A DNA stretch of 64,000 nucleotides from positions 186,001-250,000 of the forward strand of contig NZ_CP016442.1 of assembly GCF_001742165.1 (NCBI RefSeq). Reading direction: 5' to 3'. The notes beneath the pieces are model-generated. The model made no database searches. It was not told the DNA's origin and worked only from the letters and a program-made list of their open reading frames with translations. Made by a program: the position numbers and the translations under genes. Origin of the DNA: Burkholderia stabilis. GTDB taxonomy: Bacteria > Pseudomonadota > Gammaproteobacteria > Burkholderiales > Burkholderiaceae. Of this stretch, positions 50,093 to 57,911 are shown in pieces; the first letter of the stretch is position 1; the number at the start of each line of letters is the position of its first letter.

Positions 50093-50415
50093 TGGCCGTC
50101 CCGGTCGTTTTCACCAGCAAAGCTGGGTCGGACCTGCAGAACATTTTCGAGTTCGAGAAGATGATCAACGGGGCCCCGAAGGCGCGGGAGATCGTGAAGG
50201 CGCTGACCGCCGAGGCCAAAGCTCTTGGGATCCAACTGCGCCACCGCATCGGGGAAGAACTGGACGGATGGGAAGGGCCCCCGGCCCGTGAGGTCCACAA
50301 GGACATTTGCCTGGGCGGCGAGTACGAGATCCACTACGAGATCATCCCGCCCTACGAGCCGAACCCCACCAGCATCGCGATTCTCCGGGTGTGGGATACG
50401 CGGCAAGACCGCTGA
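50092..50415 (+). CDS. ParE/RelE superfamily toxin
   Basis: A 107-residue small toxin with the family shape: VVFTSKAGSDLQNIFEFEKM, LGIQLRHRIGEELDGWEGPP, and a final YEIHYEIIPPYEP...IAILRVWDTRQ. ParE members poison gyrase, RelE members cut mRNA; I cannot tell which applies. It stabilises the plasmid with the antitoxin. Confidence 0.82.
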   Translation: MAVPVVFTSKAGSDLQNIFEFEKMINGAPKAREIVKALTAEAKALGIQLRHRIGEELDGWEGPPAREVHKDICLGGEYEIHYEIIPPYEPNPTSIAILRVWDTRQDR

Positions 50416-50431
50416 AGCGAACGACCAAGAA

Positions 50432-50457
50432 AAAGCGGGGCATCGAAGCCCCGCTTT
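50432..50457. terminator. Bidirectional terminator
   Basis: AAAGCGGGGC/GCCCCGCTTT between convergent genes. Confidence 0.78.
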
Positions 50458-50484
50458 CGCTGTACAGCGTGGCCCGGGCCACGA

Positions 50485-50988
50485 TCAACGCTCTTCCCGG
50501 CGCCGCTTCTCGTAGTTTTCCGCCCACTCGGCGCGCATCGCCTTGATCGCGCTGGCCCCCGCCCGAAAGACCTGCTTGCGCTCGTCGGGCGTCAAACCGC
50601 CGACTTTCAGCGCGGTGTCGGTCACCAGGTCCTGCCGGCCAAGGCTGATCATCGTGCGCTCGAACTCCTCCTGCACGACCATGCGTTCGAGCGCCCGGGG
50701 CGGCTGGCCCGTCACGATGGCGACGTACGTGAAGAGGCGGTACAACACACCGCCCGCGTAGAGCCCCCACCACACGGCCACCACCGTGATCATCACCGCG
50801 CTCCCCGACCCGGGGACAGGCGGTGCGAACAGCGCAAAGCCCGTGGTCACCAGGGCGATCACGCGCGAGACCGGTCTGGCGATCTTGGTGACCGGGTAGC
50901 ACCGGCTCAACACAAACAGGTTCACGAAAAACGCCCAGCCGACGAGCAGCAGGCCGGCGTCCAGGTACATGCGAAAGGTCCAGTCCAT
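50485..50988 (-). CDS. Membrane protein with helical tail
   Basis: A 167-residue protein. Three or four spans lie in the first 105 residues (LLLVGWAFFVNLFVLSRCY; VIALVTTGFALFAPPVP; AVMITVVAVWWGLYAGGVLY). A charged helical tail follows, ending EKRRREER. GGAGGAGACCC precedes the ATG. Its promoter is at 51061-51034. Confidence 0.74.
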   Translation of the reverse strand: MDWTFRMYLDAGLLLVGWAFFVNLFVLSRCYPVTKIARPVSRVIALVTTGFALFAPPVPGSGSAVMITVVAVWWGLYAGGVLYRLFTYVAIVTGQPPRALERMVVQEEFERTMISLGRQDLVTDTALKVGGLTPDERKQVFRAGASAIKAMRAEWAENYEKRRREER

Positions 50989-51033
50989 GGGTCTCCTCCA
51001 GAAGGTGGCCCCAGGCCGGGACCGTTGCCCCTC

Positions 51034-51076
51034 AACCAAGCAGGTTTGAGGCTGAAGTCAACCCGTGCCCTGGCAC
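51034..51076 (-). promoter_or_regulatory. Dyad and minus-strand promoter
   Basis: On the minus strand: dyad GTGCCAGGGCAC (51076-51065), TTGACT (51061-51056), 16 bp, TTGGTT (51039-51034). The dyad is three bases from the -35. It is also at the head of leader copy 3 on the other side. Confidence 0.68.
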
Positions 51077-51289
51077 ATCCCGATCGGCACGGCTTTCCCC
51101 CTCTGACGCACAGGTCCTGCCGCCCCTTCGCACGGCAGAAGCGTGCCCAGGCGGCACCACCAGACGGGCGCGCGTCGCACGCGCTGGCCGGTGGCCTGAT
51201 GGACAGCGGGGAAAAGCCGGAGGACGGTTCGTCCGCACCGCGGGCGACCCGACACCACCACCTTCCCAACCTGGGCGCTGAGCACCTGA

Positions 51290-51618
51290 CGTTTCCCAGC
51301 CCCTGGCCGATCGCGCACGCGGTCGCGTACGCGATGGGAGCACCACCTCTCGGAGAGTCCGCTCGGTGGCGCCGTGCGGGTCTACCCCGTTGCGTCGTGG
51401 CCCACCCCTTCGCCGGCCTGCCTTCCGTCTCGCCTTAACCGGACGCCTAGACCCGTCGTTCCCCTCATGGCCCATGGGCGCGCTTCGCTTTCGCCGGCAC
51501 CCGGTCCCTCCCGTTGGTCGGGCTGCGGCTTTGGTCTCACCCATGGTCCGGGGCCCGCCCGGTCTCCTTCGGCGCCAGGCGAAACGGATGGCAAGACAAC
51601 CAGCGAAGGAGAAACAGC
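51290..51618 (+). promoter_or_regulatory. Leader copy 3
   Basis: Non-coding leader before the LPD29-like gene. Shared blocks are GCCTTAACCGGACGCCTAG (about 51432-51450), CACCCGGTCCCTCCCGTTGG (51499-51518, shared with copy 4), GGGCTGCGGC, and a GGCGAAACGGATGGC segment before the ribosome site AAGGAG. From 51077 to 51289 I see nothing else. Confidence 0.5.
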
Positions 51619-52287
51619 ATGGCCACGACGCAACAGACCCGCACGACCAACGCAAACCGCGCGTTCCCCGCACCCCAGGCTCCTCAGACAGCAAGCATTC
51701 ACAGCAAGACCACACCGAAAGCGCTGAAAACGGTGTTGACCCTGGTCGAGACGGCCCAGCTCGTCCAGCAGGTGCTGCGTGAGGCGTTCCCGGCCACGGG
51801 CTTTTACGTCAAGACCCAACGCGACGCGAACGGCGCACGGCTCCGCGTCGAATGGACGGACGGTCCCCGCGAGCAGCAGGTGAACAAACTCCTCCTCCCG
51901 CTGCAATCGGCGACCCCTGGCCAGTGGGGCGGCACGTCCCCGGTGGAGCACTTCCGGCTGACCGCGCAGGGCCCGCAACGCGTTCGCCTGGGCGCTGGTC
52001 GCATCACCGTCAAACGCAAGTTTTCCGACGGCCTGGTGGGCAGCGTCCTGCAGCGCCTGGCCCATCGCCACGTCGGCCGCCTGGACCCGCAGACCCGCAA
52101 GCTGCTGACGGTGGAGAGCTTCAAGAAGGGCGCCCTGGTGGCCGTCGCTCTCTACGGTGTCCACTTCGCCGGCAACACCCTCCACACGGACGTCGAGAAC
52201 GCTCTGCACGACCACACCGACGTCCAGGGCTACCCGCGCAGCGCCACGGCCACCGGCCTGTTCGTGCGCAAGCCCCTGAAAGCGTGA
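51619..52287 (+). CDS. LPD29-like domain protein with shared N-terminal tag
   Basis: A 222-residue protein. The N-terminus MATTQQTRTTNANRAFPAPQAP matches in style the ArdA-like and 58879 proteins. The domain follows: LVQQVLREAFPATGFYV and LRVEWTDGPREQQVNKLL. Paralogue of the 11439 protein, with a 70-residue C-terminal extension. Function unknown. Confidence 0.65.
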   Translation: MATTQQTRTTNANRAFPAPQAPQTASIHSKTTPKALKTVLTLVETAQLVQQVLREAFPATGFYVKTQRDANGARLRVEWTDGPREQQVNKLLLPLQSATPGQWGGTSPVEHFRLTAQGPQRVRLGAGRITVKRKFSDGLVGSVLQRLAHRHVGRLDPQTRKLLTVESFKKGALVAVALYGVHFAGNTLHTDVENALHDHTDVQGYPRSATATGLFVRKPLKA

Positions 52288-52294
52288 ACCCAAG

Positions 52295-52323
52295 GGGACA
52301 GCACGCTACGGTTTGACGGTCCC
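52295..52323 (+). promoter_or_regulatory. Hairpin with conserved loop, copy 3
   Basis: GGGAC/GTCCC around a loop with GCACGCTACGGTTTGAC. The loop core CGCTACGG matches the 7381 and 8363 hairpins. It lies 27 bp before the next ATG. Confidence 0.4.
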
Positions 52324-52349
52324 GCACCCCATCCCCGGAGAACCCCATC

Positions 52350-52667
52350 ATGGCCTACACCAGCACGAATCCCTACCTTGAAGCCCGGTGCGAGTACGTC
52401 CTCGCAAAGCTCGCCCTGATCGCCAACCCCGACGGGGAAGACCAGACCTGGTCCTCGCTGGTCGACGCCCAGGCCCTGGGCTGGCAAGACGCAGCACGTG
52501 CGCACGAAACGGGGGAGGACATCCCGGTGCCCGCGTTTTTCGCGGACGTCCCCGAACTGAAACGCGAATGGCTCGACGGCTGGGACCGGTACGACGAGCT
52601 GGTGGACATGCAGAACTGCTCGGGCTGCAACAACGAACGGGGGGACCCGTGCCCGTGCCACGGGTGA
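52350..52667 (+). CDS. Small protein with C-terminal zinc knuckle
   Basis: A 105-residue acidic protein ending NCSGCNNERGDPCPCHG, a four-cysteine metal-binding tail. GGAGAACCCC precedes the ATG. It follows the LPD29 gene by 62 bp, with the conserved hairpin between them. Confidence 0.7.
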   Translation: MAYTSTNPYLEARCEYVLAKLALIANPDGEDQTWSSLVDAQALGWQDAARAHETGEDIPVPAFFADVPELKREWLDGWDRYDELVDMQNCSGCNNERGDPCPCHG

Positions 52668-52689
52668 GCAGCACCAGCAGCAAAACGAA

Positions 52690-52711
52690 GCGGCCCGGGT
52701 GGGCCGCTTTT
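52690..52711 (+). terminator. Rho-independent terminator
   Basis: GCGGCCC/GGGCCGC stem then TTTT. Confidence 0.8.
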
Positions 52712-52730
52712 GCATGGTGCTGCACGTCGG

Positions 52731-52964
52731 TCAGTGACGCGTGGCGTCCCCGACCAGCGGGTTACCGAGCGCGTCCAGCACCGCCTGGTCCGCTTTCGCC
52801 TTGTTGGCCTCGGCCGCGGCCACGTCGTCCGCCAGGCGGGCGGTCTCCGCGTCGTACGCGGCACGGGCCTCGCGCTTGGCGCTCCGGCGTTTCGGGAGCA
52901 CGCCGAACACGGTGATCGACAGGCCGGCGACGACCGCCAGAACGATTGCAACGGTTGCGAGCAT
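52731..52964 (-). CDS. Small membrane protein with coiled tail
   Basis: A 77-residue protein with one span (LATVAIVLAVVAGLSITVFGV) and a charged helical tail. GGAGGAGAAG precedes the ATG. Promoter at 53039-53012. Function unknown. Confidence 0.68.
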   Translation of the reverse strand: MLATVAIVLAVVAGLSITVFGVLPKRRSAKREARAAYDAETARLADDVAAAEANKAKADQAVLDALGNPLVGDATRH

Positions 52965-53011
52965 GGGTCTTCTCCTCCAGTGGGTGGCCCCCGGGTGGGG
53001 CCGTCTCCCTG

Positions 53012-53039
53012 TACCTAGCGGTTCTTGGCGACAAGTCAA
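53012..53039 (-). promoter_or_regulatory. Minus-strand promoter of the common class
   Basis: TTGACT (53039-53034), 16 bp, TAGGTA (53017-53012). Confidence 0.65.
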
Positions 53040-53056
53040 CACGGTGGCGTGACCAA

Positions 53057-53080
53057 CGAAAAGCGGCCCGGGTGGGCCGC
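53057..53080 (-). terminator. Minus-strand terminator
   Basis: GCGGCCC/GGGCCGC stem with TTTTCG on the minus strand, after the 53106 gene. Confidence 0.7.
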
Positions 53081-53105
53081 TACATGATCGGGAAAGGTCA
53101 CGCGA

Positions 53106-53315
53106 TCACAGGTCGTCGAAGTTCACGGCGATCCTCTTCTGATGAGCCCTGTCCTGGGCAATCTGGGCCCACACCGCGTCTTCGCGGCGCTCACGCTCCC
53201 GGCGTTGCTTCACGACGTTGAGCACGGTGAACAGGACGACCAGCGCCACGGCCACGAAGGGCAGCAGCACCGTCAGAAGGTGGTCGATCGAGGTCAAAAC
53301 GTTGACGTTGAGCAT
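53106..53315 (-). CDS. Small single-span membrane protein
   Basis: A 69-residue protein with one strong span (LLPFVAVALVVLFTVLNVV) and a charged tail QRRERERREDAVWAQIAQDR. GGAGGAGACC precedes the ATG. Two minus-strand membrane proteins in a row suggest a related role. Confidence 0.66.
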   Translation of the reverse strand: MLNVNVLTSIDHLLTVLLPFVAVALVVLFTVLNVVKQRRERERREDAVWAQIAQDRAHQKRIAVNFDDL

Positions 53316-53404
53316 GGTCTCCTCCTATTGCGTGAGCCCGGGACGGTGCGACGGATGGGCAGGGCCGTTGACGTCGGTGGGGAGCCACCGAGCACCTACC
53401 TCCA

Positions 53405-53432
53405 GACCTAGCAGCATTTACGGGCTTGGCAA
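53405..53432 (-). promoter_or_regulatory. Minus-strand promoter of the common class
   Basis: TTGCCA (53432-53427), 16 bp, TAGGTC (53410-53405). From 53433 to 53617 I see no gene. Confidence 0.6.
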
Positions 53433-53617
53433 CCCCCTCACGGGCAAAACCCGGCACCAAGCGCCAATGTCAAAACCCGCCGGAGGCAAGGGCGGGGAAA
53501 CCCCGCTGCGCGCCGTGGCCTGGGCCATCGTTCGCGTTCCGCACCCTGGGCGTCAGCACCTCCTTCCCCGCCTGAATCCTCCGGTTTTCCTCCCGCGACC
53601 CCGTCCGACCTCAACCC

Positions 53618-53744
53618 GTGCCTTGGCACGGCTCCATGCTATAGCCTCGCCGTACCCGATGAAGAAATGCCATCGGGGAAACGAGCGGGCCGGCCCCGGT
53701 TTATGACAGGTGCGTTTTACACGAACGCATCGGACCGCTAGGTT
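53618..53744 (+). promoter_or_regulatory. Dyad and promoter for 53795 gene
   Basis: Dyad GTGCCTTGGCAC 53618-53629; TTACAC 53717-53722, 16 bp, TAGGTT 53739-53744. The intervening AT-richer sequence (CTATAGCCTCGCC, AAATGCCATC) weakly resembles the 59.7 and 61.5 kb leaders. Confidence 0.55.
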
Positions 53745-53794
53745 GAATGGATAGGGCACGCGAACCACCAAGCCCTGCCCCCTGGAGACCCACC

Positions 53795-54256
53795 ATGCCG
53801 ACCAACCCGCAAGAGCTTCAATCCATCCTCGCCAGCGCCAAACTGGCCTGGGCCCGTTCGATCGCCGTCCCCGCCGACGAGCGCGACCACGGGTACGACG
53901 ACGGGGGCGTGTTTGCCCTGAACGCCACGCGCCTGAGCATCGAGACCACCATCACCATCGCCGGCAAGACATACGGAATCACCTACCAGACGGACGACCA
54001 GGGCCGCGTGTCGCGGGCACCGGCGGACGAGAGCGGCCTGGCCTGGGTCCTGTTCCAGCTCACGCTCATGTTTGGCGAGCGCTTCCGGTTCGAGGGCGAC
54101 GGCCATCAGGAGGACCAGCTCGAGCACCACTACCTCCGCGGCTCCGGCCGCACCAGCCCCGTGGGCCAGTTCGCGGCGGAGGTCCTCGGGCGCCTGGACG
54201 GCGTCGCGGAACGCGCGGCCCAGGCCTTCGCTCAACCCGTGCTCGAAGCGGCCTGA
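53795..54256 (+). CDS. Hypothetical protein, paralogue of 61660 gene
   Basis: A 153-residue acidic protein. ITIAGKTYGITYQTDDQGRV and RAPADESGLAWVLFQL correspond to VTIDGTTYTVVHERGTDGEV and RAPDDGCGIVEVYVAV of the 61660 protein, so both belong to one plasmid family. No known function. It is 4 bp upstream of the next gene. Confidence 0.7.
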   Translation: MPTNPQELQSILASAKLAWARSIAVPADERDHGYDDGGVFALNATRLSIETTITIAGKTYGITYQTDDQGRVSRAPADESGLAWVLFQLTLMFGERFRFEGDGHQEDQLEHHYLRGSGRTSPVGQFAAEVLGRLDGVAERAAQAFAQPVLEAA

Positions 54257-54260
54257 CCCG

Positions 54261-54428
54261 ATGAGCACCGTGGCCGACCTCCTCGCCAACGACGACCTGC
54301 AGCAGGGCTTCGCGGGAATCCTCGCGGAGCACGACGCGCACCGGGCGGACCAGATCCGCGCCGAGCGCGAGGCCTTGGCCGCCCTGGTGCAGGAGGAACA
54401 GGCTCGGCGTCCGAGGGTACGGCTGTGA
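54261..54428 (+). CDS. Small RVRL-tagged protein
   Basis: A 55-residue helical protein, probably a coiled coil (HRADQIRAEREALAALVQEE). It ends RRPRVRL, the C-terminal tag. It is the smallest tagged protein. Confidence 0.62.
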   Translation: MSTVADLLANDDLQQGFAGILAEHDAHRADQIRAEREALAALVQEEQARRPRVRL

Positions 54429-54462
54429 CCACGGCACGGGCCCCGAGCGCTTCGGCGTGTCC

Positions 54463-54526
54463 GTGCCATGGCACAGCTAAAAATCCCGCCGCAGGGTCTT
54501 GACCAGCGTGCAAGACCCGCTAGGTT
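54463..54526 (+). promoter_or_regulatory. Dyad and promoter for 54633 gene
   Basis: Dyad GTGCCATGGCAC 54463-54474, TTGACC 54499-54504, 16 bp, TAGGTT 54521-54526. Confidence 0.75.
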
Positions 54527-54632
54527 AGGGACAGAGCAGGACCACATCGCATACAGGACGCCACGCACGGCTTCGTGCCGATCAACGACACGAACGATCC
54601 CAACCACCTAACCATTGGAGACCACCACCATC

Positions 54633-55175
54633 ATGCGCAAGCACATCCTCACGATCGCCCTGACCATCGCTGGCCTAACCCTCGGCACCGCGTATGCGGC
54701 TCCCGCCTCCAACGCCACGCAAGACATCCACACCGTCCGAGGAACGCTGATCGGGCACGACAGCGACGGTCACCGGACTTTGAACGAGGTTGCCCTTGGC
54801 GTGCCGCTGGACGATGCCATGCCGGCCTGCGAAGGGGATCCGCACAAGGCGACGTCCCTTTGCCACACGCCGCTGACGCGTCCCTACGACGGGGCCAAAG
54901 AGCTGAAGTCGGACGTGTACGGCTTCGGGGTGCGCAAGGACGATGAGGGCCACCCGAAGGTGACGAGCATGGTGGTCACTACGAGCATCAGCTCCACCGT
55001 CATCAAAGATGTGACGGCTCACATCGCCTCCGCGTCGACCTACAAGACCTTCCTGGAGACCAGCCAGGTGCTCGGTATCCCGACCCTTATGGAGGACGAT
55101 TTCACCGGTTGGGATCCGGGCCGTGGCCCGGTCGTCCTCTTGGGCACCTCGTTCATCACCCTCTACCAGCGTTGA
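54633..55175 (+). CDS. Exported protein, C-GDP-C family member 2
   Basis: A 180-residue protein with a clear signal peptide (MRKHILTIALTIAGLTLGTAYA, likely cut after YAA). The mature part has LGVPLDDAMPACEGDPHKATSLC, matching the 44734 and 55227 proteins. Start chosen at 54633 for the signal and ribosome site. It precedes its paralogue by 51 bp. Confidence 0.75.
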   Translation: MRKHILTIALTIAGLTLGTAYAAPASNATQDIHTVRGTLIGHDSDGHRTLNEVALGVPLDDAMPACEGDPHKATSLCHTPLTRPYDGAKELKSDVYGFGVRKDDEGHPKVTSMVVTTSISSTVIKDVTAHIASASTYKTFLETSQVLGIPTLMEDDFTGWDPGRGPVVLLGTSFITLYQR

Positions 55176-55226
55176 TCAACCACCGGATTCAGAGAGGAAA
55201 CTCAACCATAGGAGACCTTCACCATC

Positions 55227-55766
55227 ATGCACAAGCACATCCTCGCCACCATCCTGGCCCTGGCCGGCCTGACCTTCGGCACCGCGCACGCGGCTCCCTC
55301 GGACCCGTCCCTGCGGCTGCTGGAACGTGACGCCCACGGCCACCTGACGCTCAACGGCGTTCCCATGGGCGTGCGCATCGCGTCGTTCCACGAGTGCAAG
55401 GGCGATCCGTCGACCGCCACCGCGCCGTGCGTGCTGACGGCCCCCGAGATCGACGGCTACGGCACCGCAGAGGTCCACGGGCTCCCGCCGGTGAAGGACG
55501 GGGCCGGGCGCCTGGTGTTCGGCGCGACCGACGTCACCACGCACAATGGGACGATCGACGGGGTGATCCTCTCGTTTGCCGACGCGCGGTACGCCAAGGT
55601 GTTCAGCGACAGCACGAGCGAGACCGTCGGCCTGCCCGACTTCACGGATCACAACGGTGTCCAGGAATGGCGCGGCGTGTTCAAGGACACCTACATCGTG
55701 GTGGTCCCGCCGGACCAGAACGGGGAGGGGGCGGAGTACGGCATCGTTTACGACCCGAAGCCGTAA
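55227..55766 (+). CDS. Exported protein, C-GDP-C family member 3
   Basis: A 179-residue protein with signal peptide MHKHILATILALAGLTFGTAHA, nearly the same as its neighbour's, indicating a recent duplication. Mature MGVRIASFHECKGDPSTATAPC, then an acidic beta-rich domain. Probably periplasmic. Confidence 0.77.
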   Translation: MHKHILATILALAGLTFGTAHAAPSDPSLRLLERDAHGHLTLNGVPMGVRIASFHECKGDPSTATAPCVLTAPEIDGYGTAEVHGLPPVKDGAGRLVFGATDVTTHNGTIDGVILSFADARYAKVFSDSTSETVGLPDFTDHNGVQEWRGVFKDTYIVVVPPDQNGEGAEYGIVYDPKP

Positions 55767-55802
55767 AGGCGGAGGCCAGAACCGAACCGGGAGGAGGAGC
55801 CC

Positions 55803-56123
55803 ATGGTGTTCGATCCGATGCAGTTGTTTTTCGGGGGCGCGTGCGTGCTGACGCTCGTCGCGTTCCTTTGCCCCGTCTGCCTGACCGTGCTCGCCTCGGC
55901 GGTGCTCTCGTACATGGTCGGGGCTGGCGTGGGTCTGAGCCTGGCGGTCGGACCGGGCATCGTGGTCCGCGCGCTGGTGAGCGACCATACCCTGGGCTGG
56001 CCCAACAACGCCGGCCCCATCTGGTGCGTCGGCATCCCCCTGGGCCTAGCGGTGTTCGCCACGCTGATGGCCCTGCTGTTCTGGGACCCGGGCGAGGGCA
56101 AGGCCTCCCGTGCGCACGCGTAA
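55803..56123 (+). CDS. Small polytopic membrane protein
   Basis: A 106-residue protein with about three spans (FFGGACVLTLVAFLCPVCLT; VLSYMVGAGVGLSLAVGPG; IPLGLAVFATLMALLFW). GGAGGAGCCC precedes the ATG. Its end overlaps the start of the next gene. Confidence 0.68.
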   Translation: MVFDPMQLFFGGACVLTLVAFLCPVCLTVLASAVLSYMVGAGVGLSLAVGPGIVVRALVSDHTLGWPNNAGPIWCVGIPLGLAVFATLMALLFWDPGEGKASRAHA

Positions 56124-56367
56124 CGGCGGACCCGCGCGGCACCTCCTGGCCCATGCGCTGCTGGCCCTGCTGCTCGTCGCCGCGGGGCCTGTTCACGCGA
56201 AGCAGGCCCGGGCCACCATGACCGTGTCCGTCACGGTGCTCAGCGCGTGCAGCGTGTCGACGGACCAGCGGGACCCCACCTGCAGCGCGAGCGCACCGCC
56301 CACCGTCGAGCACCGCACGCAGGGCCAGGGGCCCGGCCAGGTGCAGCTCACCGTCGTGACCTTCTGA
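56110..56367 (+). CDS. Exported protein resembling the spore-coat-U/pilin N-terminus
   Basis: An 85-residue protein starting at GTG. A signal peptide (LLAHALLALLLVAAGPVHA) is followed by ATMTVSVTVLSACSVS, the pattern of spore coat U (SCPU) or fimbrial subunits. At 85 residues it is much shorter than those families, so it is truncated or a minimal relative. It overlaps the previous gene by 14 bp. Confidence 0.5.
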   Translation: MRTRNGGPARHLLAHALLALLLVAAGPVHAKQARATMTVSVTVLSACSVSTDQRDPTCSASAPPTVEHRTQGQGPGQVQLTVVTF

Positions 56368-56373
56368 AAGGCC

Positions 56374-56459
56374 GTGCCACGGCACGGTTCGACCGTTCGT
56401 CGGATAGCACAGAATACCTGCGTTCCGGCTATTGCCAGGTCTGATGGTTTTTGTAGGAT
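56374..56459 (+). promoter_or_regulatory. Dyad, GACCGTTCGTC motif and promoter for 56510 gene
   Basis: Dyad GTGCCACGGCAC 56374-56385, TTCGACCGTTCGTCG right after, TTGCCA 56432-56437, 16 bp, TAGGAT 56454-56459. Confidence 0.65.
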
Positions 56460-56509
56460 GGATTTATACCCAGCGTGCGATCGACACGTCCATCCTCCCC
56501 GAGACCACC

Positions 56510-57127
56510 ATGCCCCTCCTGACCTCCCTCCACAGCTTTGCGCGCCGCACTGCGGCCGGCCTCCTCGCAGGGGCCATGTACCGCGTTCATCCCAGCGCCA
56601 CGAGCATGACGCTCACGACGGCGGTTGAGCGCACGACGGCGGACGCCACCACGTCCGATGGGTTCTACCGCAACAGCGTCGGGCGGCAGCAGCGCTTGCC
56701 GGCGCACCTGCGCCTGGGCCATACAGAAGCGATTGAGGGCTACCTCACGATCGCGAAGGACGCCGCGGAGCAGGGCTGGACCGTGGTGGGGGTGTTCCTG
56801 GACGAGGTGCTCGACGAGCTGGACCAGGACCTGGGGCCCATGGCCATGACCCTGCACGATCTGCGCGAGCAGCTCCGCAGCGGCGCGCTCCGCCTGACCG
56901 AGCAGCACATCGTCATGGTCGGACCGGACGCCATCGACGAGAACGACCACGGCCACGTGGAGGCCCTGCTGGACGACGGGCTGCTCCTGCCGAACCGGTT
57001 GTTGTTCACCCCCGGCAACGAGGAAACGGCGGCCGTCCTGCACCACCACGTGGAGCGCAAAGCCCTGCAGGCGGTGGCGGACCAGATGGCCGTCGAGACC
57101 GGGCGGGCCGCACGTCGCCGCCTCTGA
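56510..57127 (+). CDS. RRRL-tagged protein
   Basis: A 205-residue protein without clear ankyrin repeats, although helical pairs are likely. It starts MPLLTSLHSFARRTAAGLLAG. The C-terminus is HHHVERKALQAVADQ, a short linker and GRAARRRL. It precedes another tagged gene by 35 bp. Confidence 0.72.
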   Translation: MPLLTSLHSFARRTAAGLLAGAMYRVHPSATSMTLTTAVERTTADATTSDGFYRNSVGRQQRLPAHLRLGHTEAIEGYLTIAKDAAEQGWTVVGVFLDEVLDELDQDLGPMAMTLHDLREQLRSGALRLTEQHIVMVGPDAIDENDHGHVEALLDDGLLLPNRLLFTPGNEETAAVLHHHVERKALQAVADQMAVETGRAARRRL

Positions 57128-57162
57128 TCATCCCCCATCCCCAGCACGACCAGGAGATCCCC

Positions 57163-57762
57163 ATGTTCAGCTTCAAACACCCCGCGTTTTCCTTTGAGCC
57201 GTTTGAGCCCATCCCGCTGCGACTCATGGTCTGGCAGGGCACCACCGCGCTGCATCGTTTCGCGGCCGAATCGCTGCACCTGGGGCCCGAGCCCCTGGTG
57301 GTGTTGCTCTGCACGGGCGTGGACGTCCTCGCCGGGGACGACCAGGGCCATCACGCTCTTCTCCTGGCGCAGAAGCGCTACGAGGAGACCCATGGCGAAG
57401 GTGGCCTGGGCCGTGAGCTGGCCCCGCTGATTGGCGGGGACCGCTCCCTGGAAGCGCTGAACGTCTTGGAGGAGGCCACCCTTGAGGCGGCGCGGATGAT
57501 GCGGGCGGACGAGGACGCCTGGTGCAGCTTTCTGCATCAGGTGGCGACCGAGCGGGAGGCCATCAGCGACCAAGAACGGTTCCGAATGCTCATGGGCCCT
57601 GAGCAACAACCGTCCATGCTGGACCTTGCCATGTTCAGAGCCATCGTGAACCTTGACATGTTCGAAGAAGCCAAAAAGCGGATGGCGGAGCGCTGGGCCC
57701 TCCGCGCGATCGCCAACCGAGAGGCCACGACCACCACCGCAAATACTCGGCGCCGCCTCTGA
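57163..57762 (+). CDS. RRRL-tagged protein
   Basis: A 199-residue protein with an ankyrin-like segment (LVVLLCTGVDVLAGDDQGHHALLLAQKR). The C-terminus is AKKRMAERWALRAIAN, a Thr-rich linker and NTRRRL. Probably cotranscribed with the 56510 gene. Confidence 0.74.
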   Translation: MFSFKHPAFSFEPFEPIPLRLMVWQGTTALHRFAAESLHLGPEPLVVLLCTGVDVLAGDDQGHHALLLAQKRYEETHGEGGLGRELAPLIGGDRSLEALNVLEEATLEAARMMRADEDAWCSFLHQVATEREAISDQERFRMLMGPEQQPSMLDLAMFRAIVNLDMFEEAKKRMAERWALRAIANREATTTTANTRRRL

Positions 57763-57770
57763 TCCGTACC

Positions 57771-57845
57771 GTGCCCTGGCACGGGTCGACCGTTCGTCTA
57801 AAGGGCCAGCCGAACGCTTGACGAGCGCGCGAATCCCGCTACGTT
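57771..57845 (+). promoter_or_regulatory. Dyad, GACCGTTCGTC motif and promoter for 57912 gene
   Basis: Dyad 57771-57782, GTCGACCGTTCGTC right after, TTGACG 57818-57823, 16 bp, TACGTT 57840-57845. It closely matches the 35151 copy. Confidence 0.75.
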
Positions 57846-57911
57846 CAACCATGAGGTGACGTGGAGGAGCGTCGCCACCACCCTTACCACCACCCACCAC
57901 GGAGTCCTGCC

